Positions 11,393 to 23,455 of a stretch of 64,000 bases of DNA are shown in pieces. A program made the position numbers and the translations under genes. The first letter of the stretch is position 1. Each line of letters opens with the position of its first letter. The notes below the pieces were generated by a model. It saw only the letters and a list, made by a program, of their open reading frames with translations. It was not told the DNA's origin and did not search any database. Source of the stretch: Branchiostoma belcheri (lineage: Eukaryota > Chordata > Leptocardii > Amphioxiformes > Branchiostomatidae); the NCBI RefSeq assembly GCF_001625305.1, contig NW_017804342.1, positions 448,107 to 512,106 on the forward strand, given 5' to 3'.

Positions 11393-12288
11393 TGCCTTCG
11401 CCAAGAAGGTTGACATTCGAAAGGGGTTTGTATGTGTGCCTGTGTGTCTATCTGTTTGTCTATCAACACGATACCTCGAGAAGGCTTAGATGGATTGCCT
11501 TCGTTGATATTTACATGTAATAGGTGGGTTTTGATGACAGCTCGAAATTATTGGATTTTGGGCCCCTGGCGGCTTGTTATGGTACTGCAGTGGAAATATC
11601 TCTCGTGGTATCTCGCGATCTGGGCATGGCAGGGTCACGAAGTTTGTATGGTAGATACATGTAGCTCTTGTGCTCGAGAGGAAGCCATGTGAGTTTGGCC
11701 CCCCCTAGCAGCTTTGTTCTGGAACTGCAGAGGCATTTGTTAAAATTCTTCGAGGGAGGGTAACTCAAGAACCGTTGGACATGTATTTTTGGTATGTAGG
11801 TAGTTCAAGTGATCTTCACATGATTAAATGACAAATATGTAAATCAAGATCTAATTTGTACAATGAAGAAATTTTATAAATCTGCTGGGTTCCAAATTAC
11901 CATTCTATTTAAACTTGTGTGACTGATGTAATTGGGAACGAGAAGAACATCGGGAGATATTGATTATGTAAATGCGAACCTAATTTGCATACTTAATGCG
12001 AAAATACCATGATTTCATTATGGTAACTGCTAGAAATTTCATACTTTCTTCATTTGGAGGTCAAGTGAAGGTGAATATCATTAAATATAACTTATTCAAA
12101 TCAGGACCTCATTTGCATAATTAATAATATATTCAGTAGCTTTGTTAAGTAAGATAAGACTGTCATTGGGTGGAGAATATGATCAAATGATATAATTTAT
12201 GTAAATGAGTATCTTATTTGCATAATCAATGAGCAATATTTACACTTGGTCATTTGTAAATGTTGAACATCCTTTGGCGAAGGTATGA
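11393..12288. mobile_element. Octamer-rich non-autonomous element, copy A
   Basis: The left end carries a small palindrome (CCTTCGCCAAGAAGG) and the right end a matching CCTTTGGCGAAGG followed by TATGAGATCG. The interior shares blocks with copy B (28,641-29,460): GTGAGTTTGG, CCCCTAGCAGC, TTGTTCTGGAACTGCAG and a region of repeated ATTTGCAT octamers (11,983, 12,111, 12,216; a degenerate one near 11,852). No transposase is visible. Confidence 0.65.
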
Positions 12289-12949
12289 GATCGTGAAACT
12301 CTAGTTCAATATGAGATCGCGGTATATACACCCAATATAACCGCCATCAAAAATTGAAAACCCCCTTTTGAAATATGCAAACTTTTTTACGATACAATTC
12401 TATCTCACGCAAGAAGAGGACATGCTAAAACAAGTCTCCTCTGATCATCACACCCGTCTGTACTAATTAGTTTTCTTCAATGCTTTCCAAGAAGCTGAAA
12501 AATTTCTCCTAATTTCTGACCCCTAATGCCCAGCTTTCATCCGAGTCTTCCCACTATGCCCTGTGTGGGCGGCTGTGTTTGCGGCCTCTCGAGCATCTGC
12601 CTGCGCTGGAGAGGACTGTATGAATGGAAGTGGGGGAAGAAGGATATTGATTGCTAGCTGCGGATAAAACCTTGATGTGTTCTGCCATGAATGCACAAGT
12701 AGCTGCTGAGGTACATGTAGAGAAGAGGAGCGTAGATGGACGTGATTACGATGTCGACATTTAGTTCGACATTTGTCCTATTTTCCACGTAGATGACACA
12801 CATGACGACCGTTTCTGAGTACAATACCATGGAGTTATAGTTAAGGGTGTGTGTGTCAAGGCGTTGTGCTACTTCCAAACCAGGACGCAGTACGACCTGA
12901 AATGACTCTGTCCGCCACATTAGTATGCAGGCCGGCACTTGGACCACGT
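12289..12949. other. No confident gene
   Basis: A 102-codon minus frame (12,654-12,962) starts near a CpG-rich patch and is not low-complexity, but I recognise no domain and see no splice partner. The remainder is AT-rich and featureless. Confidence 0.4.
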
Positions 12950-14060
12950 CTCGTGACGTCATGCGTTCTAGGCTTCTAGCAGCAATTTCCGACTTTCGTT
13001 ATATTTCTTCCTCTCCAAACGTGTTGGATGGCTAGTGTACGTGTGGCGAGTTCCCGGGACGCCCCTTTCCGGCTTATGTGATGCTCTGCCATATTTGGGG
13101 TTTTTAATTCAGGCTTCCTTCCTCTCTCCCTGTGCTCCCGAAGGGCCCCAGGCTTCACGGCGTCAATGGACGTCGCCGCTCCATTCACAAACCGGCGTCG
13201 CGGAAAGAGAGGCGCGGTCACGTGAGCGCAGAGATGACGACATGACGGCGTATGACGTCAGTCGGCGGGTGTAGCGGGAGAAGGGAGACTTATGAATGAA
13301 CGGACGACGTCACGGAATACACATGAGGGCCTTACTATCGGCAGGAAAGGCAGGCAGGCAGCGCGCGCGGCCTGGCAGCTGAGCGAGGGAAGGCGGACGA
13401 GCCTGGATTGCGGGTGTACAAGTTGTACACGGCAGCGTGGTAATAATGCCTTCCCCGGGGCTAGCCGGGGCAATACGCCTCTGCCGCCACCGCCCACCCT
13501 CACACACCCCCTTATAAATAATTCATACCGGGGCGCACGTTACGGTATAGCTTACAAACAATATTTGCGGGGGTGGGGGACACAAAAATTGTCCTGACAG
13601 TCGAAATACCTGACCGAACGAGGGACAACTGTAACACGGCACGAACACGTCACATGATCGATGCATGACCCACCTTTGCGAGGCGAAGGGGGAGGGGTTC
13701 CGCGAGGGGGGGTGGACGGGGCCGCCATACTGTCTGTGGAGGTGCATCGCCATAAGGTGGCGTGGTCCACCTGACCCACTCCGCAGGTGATCCGCTTGGT
13801 TTACGCAGGGGGAGCCGCCAACTCGCGGCGGCCGGGCGAGCGGCAGGTTGTTGCCATCCGACGACGCAGCGGCGTATTTGCCTAATCGAGAGAGTTTTGG
13901 AGAAAGCGCGCGGGCCCCGTCGTTGCGTCACACGCCCACTTATTCATCTGCATGGTAACGCCGACCGCGTCCACGGCCGCAGATCGCGCCACAGCCAAGG
14001 TATAAAAACTGCACCTGCCCGAACCGTACCCAGAAACGTCGGCACGCCTTCTGCGAATAG
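12950..14060. promoter_or_regulatory. CpG-rich, promoter-like patch
   Basis: GC- and CpG-rich sequence stands out from the AT-leaning flanks. Perfect CREs lie at 12,954-12,961 and 13,253-13,260, and a perfect CArG box CCATATTTGG at 13,089-13,098. Overlapping open frames on both strands follow from the base composition. No exon can be assigned. The patch ends at a microsatellite and assembly gap, so a nearby first exon may be missing. Confidence 0.45.
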
Positions 14061-14063
14061 GTT

Positions 14064-14170
14064 CTATATATATATATATATACTATATAGAGACATCTCG
14101 CTTACTGGTAAGATACATGTATACAAGTACTGGCTACTTGTCTATTCTCAGAAACGCGTATCTGTGTTTT

Positions 14171-14219
<49 letters not shown>

Positions 14220-14685
14220 NNNNNNNNNNNNNNNNNNNNNNNNNNNNNNNNNNNNNNNNNNNNNNNNNNNNNNNNNNNNNNNNNNNNNNNNNNNNNNNNN
14301 NNNNNNNNNNNNNNNNNNNNNNNNNNNNNNNNNNNNNNNNNNNNNNNNNNNNNNNNNNNNNNNNNNNNNNNNNNNNNNNNNNNNNNNNNNNNNNNNNNNN
14401 NNNNNNNNNNNNNNNNNNNNNNNNNNNNNNNNNNNNNNNNNNNNNNNNNNNNNNNNNNNNNNNNNNNNNNNNNNNNNNNNNNNNNNNNNNNNNNNNNNNN
14501 NNNNNNNNNNNNNNNNNNNNNNNNNNNNNNNNNNNNNNNNNNNNNNNNNNNNNNNNNNNNNNNNNNNNNNNNNNNNNNNNNNNNNNNTGTGTGTGTGTGT
14601 GCCCGCGCGCGCGCGCGTGTGCGTGCGTGCGTATGTGTTTGTTTATTTATGCGTGTGTATGGTTATGTATGTGCGTGTGCGTGCA

Positions 14686-14733
<48 letters not shown>

Positions 14734-14900
14734 CACGTGCGCGTGTGCTTGTATGTGTGTGTGTGTGCATGCGTACGTGCATGTGTGTGTGTGTGTGTGT
14801 GTGTGTGCATATGTGTGTGTGTGTGTGTGTGTGTTCGCGCGCGTGTGGTTCTGAATATAATGTTCGTGTGTGCGTGTGCGCGCACGCGTGAGTGTGTGTG

Positions 14901-14944
<44 letters not shown>

Positions 14945-14957
14945 CGTGTGCGTGTGA
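14064..14957. repeat. TA and TG microsatellites around a 368-N gap
   Basis: TA repeats occupy 14,064-14,082 and 14,174-14,219. N runs from 14,220 to 14,587. Then about 370 bases of (TG)n with CG and CATG interruptions follow to 14,957. Translations such as poly-Cys/Val or poly-His/Thr across this area are artefacts. The true gap size is unknown. Confidence 0.97.
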
Positions 14958-16110
14958 AAACCACGTTCAGTAATCGATGACGACATTATACCAGATAGAT
15001 TGAAACGATGGTAATGAAAAATGATAAGGCCAGAATTTATAATAAGATCTAATTCTCAACTGTTGACACCCCTCCCTCTACCGTACAAAGCGCAAGTTGA
15101 GAAATCCCGTGTAATATACCAGCAAACTTCAGCAGTTATTGGGTAGTTACTGTGCCGCAATCCTCGGCCTTCGCCCAGAGCGTACTCTCCTAAATTGATT
15201 TTCAAAAGCTAGTTTATATTCCGCCCCCTCTCTTCGCACAAAACATGCGGTGCGGAGGCAGATGAAGCATGATGACTCAGAACCGGAGAAACACGGCGTG
15301 TTGGAAAGAAGAGATGTCTTTTGAAGACCGCTGCGTATAATTCAAATAATCTATAAAGCGCATACCACGTACGCTTGTATAAGCCGCCTGGACACGTGTA
15401 AACTTAGGACCGTTGTTCTATGAAGCTCGTCCTCACGCAATTCGAATGATGCCATGCGGAACGACTTTCACCCGTTCAAGATAAATATTTAAAAATCTCT
15501 CGAGCATGCCATTTGGGAATGGAGGAAAAGTACGATTGCTAGTAATCATTATAATGTAGTATAATATTCCAAACAGTCATTGAATCGATTCTATATACTG
15601 TCAATGCAGATTGTAAAGTTTCATGTATACCGTATACGTATATGTATATGTATAAAAGTGAACGCTCTAAGTACGTAGATACAACACAATACGTGCACGT
15701 CACTGTGACAATTGTATGACTGTTGTCAGTCAAGCGTCACATCACATTGTATCGATCTAAAATAGCAGAACTGTATCACTTAGTATGTTTTTACCTTCAC
15801 CTCTGTGGCTTCAATGTTGCCAATATCAACATGCCATTCCGGAACTTGAAAGTCTAAACAAAGGTAGAACCCACCCTAAGTTAACCCCCTCCCCCTGCCC
15901 CCACTTCTGTCTTTCCTAGTCGCAGGTAACAAATGAGGTATGTGGTAGTTGGCCTGCGGCAGGTGAGATGTGTGTTTACGGTAGCGGGGTGGGACTGGGG
16001 TGTTGCAACAGCAGGTGGAACCATCCACCTGATGCTATAGGCCCATCCCCCTAACACATACGCGCGCTCTATCTATCAAACATGCTCTCACACACAAGAA
16101 AGGAAGTTGT
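14958..16110. other. No gene recognised
   Basis: Mostly unique sequence without supported exons. The last 150 bases grade into the CpG-rich region around the candidate minus-strand exon. Confidence 0.45.
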
Positions 16111-16116
16111 ACTCAC

Positions 16117-16250
16117 GTATTGTAGTACGGCGCCCCGTAGGCTTGCTGGTGTGACATTGGCGGAGACATTGGGAGACCGAGGACCGGGTTCAGGCCCCGG
16201 GGTAAGCCGTGACTCGGCTTCATCAGCGGTAGTTCCACTTGCCCCTTCAT
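16117..16250 (-). CDS. Candidate first coding exon of an unidentified gene
   Basis: Read on the minus strand, an ATG at 16,250 with G at -3 opens a 44-codon frame plus two bases and ends at a textbook donor, GTGAGT, whose plus-strand complement is 16,111-16,116. The peptide is rich in Pro, Leu, Met, Gly and Tyr: it starts MKGQVELPLMKPSHG and ends MSHQQAYGAPYYN. It looks like the disordered N-terminus of a regulatory protein, but I cannot name a family. The frame stays open upstream, which GC richness would give anyway, so the start is uncertain. Its location in a CpG-rich patch supports a promoter-proximal exon. Downstream exons would lie to the left, below 16,111; I could not find exon 2, which may sit far away or in the 14.2 kb gap. 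Confidence 0.4.
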
Positions 16251-17600
16251 CGCGGCGCGCTGTGAGGGTAGCGTGTAACACACCTGGTACGACCTGGCAC
16301 GGCTGGAGCAGTCCCGGGGAGCTGGGCAGGTCGACACGCGGTCCGGAGGGTGTCCTGTACGGGGAAGTGTTCCTCCGTGCCACCTGGGACCTGACGGATC
16401 TGAAAGTGAAGTGACCCTAACCCTCAGAAGGTGGCTAGCACGGAACGCTGCGTCATGACATACACACACACACTGTGCGCAACGTGACAGCTTTGGCGGA
16501 TCCTTGCACTCTACACGGAGCTTGGGCACTGGCTTCTTTTTTCTTTTCCGGGTTGGGCCGCGTGCGTGCCCTGTCGTCCTGTACCTATCCCGGCGCCGGT
16601 ATTCAATGGAAATGCCCGGCGAGCATGTACAGGTAGCAAGGCGCTCTCCCGGGCGATACCATGCGCTGTGCGGGGGTGGAGGTGCACCTGCGTGGCAGGG
16701 AACACTACAAGTGTACATGTATAATGGTAGCAGGGGGAGCAGACATCATTCCGCCGTATGGAGTAGAGATCGATCCCTGTGATTACGGCTCACAGCGCCG
16801 CGAAAGGCGACGGCATGCAGTAATTAACGATTGGCCTTATAGTTTTTGGCACAGCAGAACGTCTGAGGGTGTTAAAAATAACATATAAAAGACAGAAAAG
16901 GGTTGGAATCGGAAACGTCTTTTGTTTGAAATGGGAGATCCACACGGAAATAACCTCGCGAAAGAACGGCAGTTTTTTTCTCTCTGCCACATGGAGGTAG
17001 TATAAACTGATTAGCGTGGTGACGTACACGTGCGGCTATTTTTGGAACGCCATCTTTTGTCTCCTGCGAGTTTAATCTAACGTCAGATCAGGCGCGGCGC
17101 ACATACGTACACGTATGGAGGTCGCTACGAGAGGTGAACAAGAATAGGGGGCTCAAACACTAGATGTTTATATCCCAGAGGATGGCTTGATACAAAATCT
17201 GCACGCTGAGACGACTTACCGACAGAAAGAAGTCCATCCCCTCTCGTTTTCAGCGGTCTTCTCGGCATTTTCCCGAAAAGTATTACCACAAGGCGGGAGG
17301 TAAATACAGATGTGCCATATCAATTCCTCCCTCTGCGTGCGTTCGTGGCTAACTGCCGGTTAAGAGTCCGACTTTTCTGGCTGGGTTTTTCGCGTAACCC
17401 CTGAGCAGTACTCGCTCGACTCCTCTCCATTCTCTCCACGTAGCCGACGCTGAGCGGATTATTGCCTAATGTCCCGGCCGTGGCAGCGGAAACCGGAAGT
17501 GCAATATGAAAACCGGCTTAGGGCAGAGGATTGGCGGACGGAAGCGCCTGATGCGGGGACGATATAATATTGAATTTTCCTCGGAATAAAAATGTCACTC
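16251..17600 (-). promoter_or_regulatory. CpG-rich region upstream of candidate exon
   Basis: GC-rich sequence with many CpG dinucleotides extends from the candidate minus-strand exon to about 17.6 kb, consistent with a CpG-island promoter. Open frames on both strands here lack domain support. No single transcription start can be chosen by eye. Confidence 0.35.
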
Positions 17601-17877
17601 GTGTAGTGTATAGCTTTCTCGCTGCTTTGTTCTCCTTTTTCTCTCTTTTGCACAAAATCACACATTACAAGCCACTATGGCTATCTAAAAGCTTCATTTA
17701 TAACATCAAACTTGTTTCGTATCACTGTTGCACTATGGCTGATTAATAAAAATGGATTGACTGTGTAAAAAAAACTCCATCCTTAATTCATATCGCCTCT
17801 ATGCATTTCAGGATAATTCAGTGAACATGGCTTAGGGGTGAAAATGGCTGCTGTGCATAGAGCTGCTTCACTACTGC

Positions 17878-18030
17878 TATTAATCTCAAAGCTGATCTTT
17901 TCGTGGCCGCAAGACAGTATCAAATTGGCCAGTCAGTATCATTGTCAATATCCAATACGCCATCCGTTTGGCTGATGAAAAAGATCACGTCAAAAAATAA
18001 AAACCTCTGCTTGGAGAGTAACTGCCATGC
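17878..18030. mobile_element. Decayed MITE related to 9178-9660
   Basis: The left part (TTAATCTCAAAGCTGATCTT then GCAAGACAGTATC and ATATCCAATACGCC) follows the left end of the 9178 element. The right part ends CTCTGCTTGGAGAGTAA, like its right end. The copy is about 150 bases and lacks the minisatellite. Confidence 0.55.
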
Positions 18031-19624
18031 CATGCCCGCTTTGACAATAATAAAGAGCTAAAGACAAATCTTTGACCCACACGCCACAGGGGTTTCCTAG
18101 AACTTCCGTTCGGTACCCAGAATCTCCTGCATAACATAAAACCTGGGGGCTCGACACATCTTCTTTTACGACACGTGATAGCTATTTCATTAGTGACTGG
18201 GGGATAGTTCACACTCTTGTGCTATATCAACCCCATCCAGAAAAACAAGTATTGTCTAAAATAGTCGTTTTGCAAAGTGGTTGTTCTGGGTGGATTTGAA
18301 AGGATTAGAGGTCTCTAGAAAGGTCAAGACTAGCAAATTTATGAAAGGGGCACAAGATGAACACGGTCTTAAAGTCTTAGTGCAAATAAAAGACTAGTAG
18401 ATCATAGGCATTGAACTAAAGCTCACTACAGCAGCATCTATTCTCCTAGCTACTACTACTACTACGTCAGAAATACCAAGCTTGACTAACTCTAAATGTT
18501 TGGAACCCAAAAATTGAAATGTTTGGAAAAAGTTTCGTGTGATCGCAATTTACTTCCACTTTTCAACATATACTTGTGCAATTTTCTCATATTTCTGGCA
18601 GTTATGGTTAGCCCCCCTCCCGATATTTTGGACCAGTCCTTGCTTAGGTGTGCGAGGGTGTGTGAGGGTCACGATTCACCTGTCCTGGGCAAACAAAACA
18701 AAACATGCTGCGTGACTAGATTCGAAGTGAGATGATGTAACTCGCCCCTCCCTCTTATGACTACCTGGAACCCAGGAAACTCTTAAGCCAACGTCCCGCG
18801 AACACGTGTACTTTAATATGTAGAGCTAGCATAACGGCTAACTGCCTAAACGCGCAAGTGTTTTTGTTCGAATTGTTTTGCCTTGACAGGGAAAGTATAG
18901 CCTCCACTATGCCTTCCTACGGGATAGAATTTGGCAAAAAAGGGGAATAATTGGCCAGAAGAGTCAGTATGGTGGGAGGGTCAATTTTCCCCTCCGAAGG
19001 CAAATGAACTCTACATTCAGTGGCTAAACACCCCTGGTTAAGTATTCTCCCTATTTCTTCCTATCTCGCAATACTTTTAACTTAACTAAACTCTGACTAC
19101 TATTTTTTCCACCCGTGTTGTTAGTCTGGTGGAGGCTAGGGATATGTGTAGTGGCGATTAAAAGTTGCAGCAACGCGTCCACAAGACAATCTCATTAATA
19201 AGATTTTCCCACAACCGACACACCCCTGTGGCATTTTGTGACGGTCCGCATTGTTATAAACTGTACAGTTGTCTTTAGATAGCGTATCGTATCATTGCTG
19301 TATTTTTAGTTGCAGATTATCTCAATTGTTTTAGTCATACCTCTACCCAATAGATACATCTTGGAGAGTCCCTAATCTTGTCTAAAGCACTGCACTGGTA
19401 ATCCTATGTCGTAACGTCAGCTTGAGACCACACCCCCCAGACAAAAACGACTTAAGACTTACTCGGAAGAAAAGTTAGACAAACAGACACTTTCACCTGT
19501 AAGGTGTCGGGTGTACAGGCCGGTATAGAATACAGGACAATGTAGAAAATCACGTTTGAAACACAAAAGATCTTACGCGTTTCAACAACCAACTTTTCGG
19601 GTGGGGGGATCTTTGTACGGACAG
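18031..19624. other. No gene recognised
   Basis: No supported exon. Around 18,555-18,610 the sequence TTCAACATATACTTGTGCAA and TTTCTGGCAGTTATGGTT matches part of the ~300-bp repeat seen at 43 kb. Confidence 0.45.
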
Positions 19625-20115
19625 TATGACAGTGATAGTTGCCGTGCAGTGGGATGATATTGATAGGTGCCGTGCAGTGTGATGACATTGATAGGTGCCG
19701 TGCAGTGTGATGACATTGATAGGTGCAGTGTGATGACAGTGATAGGTGCCGTGCAGTGTGTGACAGTGATAGTTGCCGTGCAGTGGGATGACAGTGATAG
19801 GTGCCGTGCAGTGTGATGACATTGATAGGTGCAGTGTGATGACATTGATAGGTGCCGTGCAGTGTGATGACATTGATAGGTGCCGTGCAGTGTGTGACAG
19901 TTATAGGTGCCGTGCAGTGGGATGACATTGATAGGTGCCGTGCAGTGGGATGACATTGATAGGTGCAGTGTGATGACAGTGATAGGTGCCGTGCACTGTG
20001 ATGACAGTGATAGGTGCCGTGCAGTGGGATGACAGTGATAGGTGCCGTGCAGTGGGATGACAGTGATAGGTGCCGTGGAGCGTGACAGTGATAGGTGCCG
20101 TGCAGTGCGTGACAC
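19625..20115. repeat. 28-bp minisatellite, about 19 copies
   Basis: The unit is GATAGGTGCCGTGCAGTG followed by KGATGACAKT. Some units lack an internal GCCGT block and are 22-23 bases; others lack two bases. Long minus-strand frames reading His-Cys-Thr-Ala-Pro-Ile repeats in several phases are artefacts of this array. Confidence 0.95.
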
Positions 20116-20964
20116 ACGCCGACAAGGTAAACAGCTTGACAAATGCGCCACTAGCAACCCGAGACCGCCGCACGTCTTGCTCCGGTAGCGGCGGCAGAAA
20201 TACAGGTAGACGCCCTCCATTCAGCGGCTATGACCCCGCTGAACTCTGCATGCACAACTTTAAAGACACCCAGTGCAAAAGAAGAAATATTCTGGATGAG
20301 GAAATATGTCTGATATTCACATTTACTGCTATTTCTTAGCACATTTTCGTCACCATTTTATACTTAAGCATTTCAAATAGTCCGAAAACAAGCTACGTGA
20401 GGCGTCTTTTCATTTTTGGGATACCACCTATAAATAGATAGAACCAGCTTACGGTACAAAACAAGTAACCGTCTTCAGTCAGTGACATCGCATTTTCGAT
20501 GGTTGGTTCGTCCGATTGTTGGGTGTCGGATACATTACCGAGTGAATGAAAACAAATTAAAGCAGATGTCAGGAGGGAAAGAGTGACCGAATGAACCGAA
20601 AAGTGACGCACGTATCCGCTAATAAACTATTACAAAGTATTTCCTCTCCGTTAGAACGAGCTTATGATGCATTACAATTGTACGTCTAAGCCCAGTCGTA
20701 TTAGCATTAGTCCAATTCAAGTCACCAAGCTTAAGGTGACCAATTATTTGAGTCACACATCGTCATCACACACCACTCAACAAGCTGTTCCCATCTTGGC
20801 CCCCAGTTAGCTTTCTTGTTTTTCATTATGAATGTTGGTGTTTGGCCCGGATTTTTGTTAAGTTGACCCGAAGTAGCAGTAGAACAATGAGGTTCCGCGA
20901 AAACTCTGTGTCGTGCATACCTGTGAGGTGTTCTTATCCACTTCCTCCGTGCCTCGGGCATAAC
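20116..20964. other. No gene recognised
   Basis: Unique-looking sequence; open frames of 63-89 codons partly overlap the minisatellite edge and show no domains. Confidence 0.5.
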
Positions 20965-21275
20965 TGACACTCATACATATACCACATCAGCGAAGTCCCA
21001 TTTAAGGCAGTTTGCTTTAAAGCTGCATTGTGTAACATTAGGACGATACGAAAAGTAAATTTTCAACCCTACTCCATTGCAAATAAGTGCCATTAAGGAA
21101 GTGTAGGCGCGAAAATATGACGCCTTATAAGTGTGTTGAAAGCTTGAAAGACTTCTCTCAGCCATGTTTGTTTTTACATTCTGGTAGTTTGTGGTGGCAC
21201 CACAAATTGAGTGCGCTTCGATTTAGCGCCAATTGTAAACGTCAGAAATGTGAGATAACCGCACAAATATGAGAA
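20965..21275 (-). repeat. ~300-bp dispersed repeat, copy G1
   Basis: In reverse complement this reads CTGACGTTTACAATTGGCGC, ACTCAATTTGTGGTGCCACC, AGAATGTAAAAACAAACATG and GGAGTAGGGTTGAAAATTTAC in the same order as the copies at 42.7-44.1 kb. No coding content is evident. Confidence 0.6.
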
Positions 21276-21365
21276 GAGGAAGTATATTGCGACTACACTA
21301 ACAGTTTTTTTCTTCAAATACGATGTTTCAATTTTTGGTGAAAAATATGTTACAAAATGTCCCTT

Positions 21366-21622
21366 TAAAACGTCAACACAGTTTAAACCGTGCTGTTGTT
21401 GTCCTTACATCATGCGACTTACGTACGGCCTTGCGCAGCAGGTGAACTTCAATGCGGATTCTACTCACAATGGAAGATTTAAACTCTTTCTCATAATAGA
21501 AGATTTAAAACATCAACACAGTTTAAAAAGTACTGTTGTTGTTCTTACATCGTGCGATCTACGTACGACCTTGCGCGGGTTAGCTTCAATGCAGAACCTT
21601 CTCACAACGGAAGATTTGAACT
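21366..21622. repeat. Tandem duplication, ~130 bp, two copies
   Basis: Both copies share RTCAACACAGTTTAAA, CTGTTGTTGT, CTTACATC, CTTACGTACG-like, CCTTGCGC and CTCACAAYGGAAGATTT. The second copy has lost a short segment after CCTTGCGC. Confidence 0.8.
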
Positions 21623-21639
21623 CCAAGCAAGTGTGAGAA

Positions 21640-22902
21640 GAAAAACAAGTACGTGTACACCTGTTTCACGCTGAGTCTCTGGCATTCGGTTGCCCCAACT
21701 CACGCCCCAGCGGCTTCAGCAGACACGAAAAATAGCCTCAGGTCCGATCCTGACTGGGGATATGAAATACCGACGGTTTTGTTGTCGGTAGACATACCGC
21801 GTGTTCTTCGGGCGAGACTCCTTTATTCCTGGCCGCGCACATGTTGAAGTTACCCCATACCTCCCCCATTGTTCGCGCCAACTTTGACCGCGACGCGCCG
21901 TTGAATGGCAAGTACGGGCTCGCCCGTAAAAGTAGCTTGAAAATATTTCACGGGAGATGGAAATGTATAAATAAACACGCTAATGGGCCGAAGAAAGTCT
22001 TCGAGGAAGAATCTACGAGTTGTTTTTTTAAGGAGATGGGTTTATGAAATATTTTGCTTCCGCTCGTTTCACCCGTAAAATTCTTAAGCACTGATCCCAG
22101 CTGCATGGCGGGCTTAAATTGCCTGTGAAATGTCATATTACTGCATCATTTGTGGGACTGCCGGGCCCTTCGTGTTTCATTCCTGCTCAACGCCATCAAG
22201 TAAATGTCGGAAAGTCGTTTTCTGCGCTTGGGAAAAGTTTTTTTTGGTCCGGTGAGTTGTTGTCGCGTTGCCTGGGTGTCAGACTGTATCCAGTGCCTGC
22301 ACAGGGCAGTTCCTCGGCTCCAGGGCCAACTAGCCTCGGTGCCAGACCCACAGCACACTGGATAACTTTGAGCCTAGCGTGCTGGCCTAGGGCCAACATG
22401 TCCCCAAGGAACCCCCCCTCGGTTAGGTCATGGTGGGATACACGCTAGCTAGCCTGGGTGTCAGACTGTTGGCAGGTATATGTATACACAGGCCAGTTCC
22501 TCGGCTAACAACCCGTCTAGGAGTCTAGAAAACTGCCTGGTACCAAAGCTTCCGCTGGCTAACTTTGGGCGCGCTGTGGGTCTGGCATCCAGGCTGCTGT
22601 CGCCTTGTTCCGGGCCATGTGTGGCGGCGACGAGCCACATCGGGCCGGCTTGGGTCATCCTCAGGTCAGCTGTGATAGCGACGTGAGATACTCTCCCCTA
22701 GTACATACCTGTGTGTCGTGGTTTATTTACCTGCATACCAACCCTTGTACTGGCCTATGGAGTTGAGTCTGACTACTTTGGGAATAAAAAGACTCCAGAT
22801 GGTGAAATTAGAATAGGTTGAAAGACGGGCTTTCATTATGTAAGTCCTTTGCAAGGTCCCCGATTGTGAAAATTCTTCTAAAAAATGGTCATTATGTTAT
22901 AT
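21640..22902. other. No gene; short dispersed repeats
   Basis: Copies of a short family (AGCCTGGGTGTCAGACTGT followed by GGCAGTTCCTCGGCT-like sequence) lie near 22,268-22,330 and 22,451-22,505. The same words recur near 58,383 and, in reverse, at 52,370-52,442 and 22,565-22,590. Open frames here have no domain support. Confidence 0.5.
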
Positions 22903-23455
22903 TAAGTTATTATTACTCTCCCGTCTTATCTTACTTCACGAAAAAAATAGAACGAAGAACGTAATTATCAAACAAAGAGAGTTATTTTTACTCTCCCTGC
23001 TTATCTAACTTCACGAAAAAAATAGCACCAAGAACGTAAGAGTTAAAAAGAGTTTAAACAAAGAGAGTTATTTTTACTCTCCCTTCGTATCCAACTTCCC
23101 GAGAAAATAGAACCAAAAACGTAAGTATTTAAACAGACAAAAGAGTTATTTTTACTCTCCCTGCTTATCTAACTTCACGAAAAAAATAGCACCAAGAACG
23201 TAAGAGTTAAAAAGAGTTTAAACAAAGAGAGTTATTTTTACTCTCCCTTCGTATCCAACTTCCCGAGAAAATAGAACCAAAAACGTAAGTATTTAAACAG
23301 ACAAAAGAGTTATTTTTACTCTCCCTGCTTATCCAACTTCACGAGAAAAAATAGAACCAAGAACGTTTACTAAGTATTTAAACAAAGAGAACTATTATTA
23401 CTTTCCCTTCTTATCCAAATTCACCCGTAAAATTAGAACGAAGAACGTATTACTA
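22903..23455. repeat. ~80-bp tandem repeat with 164-bp higher-order unit
   Basis: Units begin GAGTTATTTTTACTCTCCC near 22,903, 22,979, 23,065, 23,143, 23,229, 23,307 and 23,389. Spacings alternate about 86 and 78, and blocks 164 bases apart are nearly identical (22,979 against 23,143). This is a two-monomer higher-order repeat. AGTTA and GAGAGT words make each boundary partly palindromic. Confidence 0.9.

Noticed and set aside
12654-12962. 102-codon minus frame next to a CpG-rich patch
   Set aside because: Not low-complexity, but no recognised domain, no donor site and no conservation evidence available.
13762-14973. 403-codon frame across the N gap
   Set aside because: It translates N and TA/TG microsatellites; only GC-rich random-looking sequence precedes the gap.
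16113-16718. Full 201-codon minus frame as the coding region
   Set aside because: The upstream part has the composition of a GC-rich 5' UTR; only the last 44 codons, from an ATG with G at -3 to a GTGAGT donor, are kept as a candidate exon.
19452-20220. 221- and 212-codon minus frames with His-Cys-Thr-Ala-Pro repeats
   Set aside because: A 28-bp minisatellite read in several frames.
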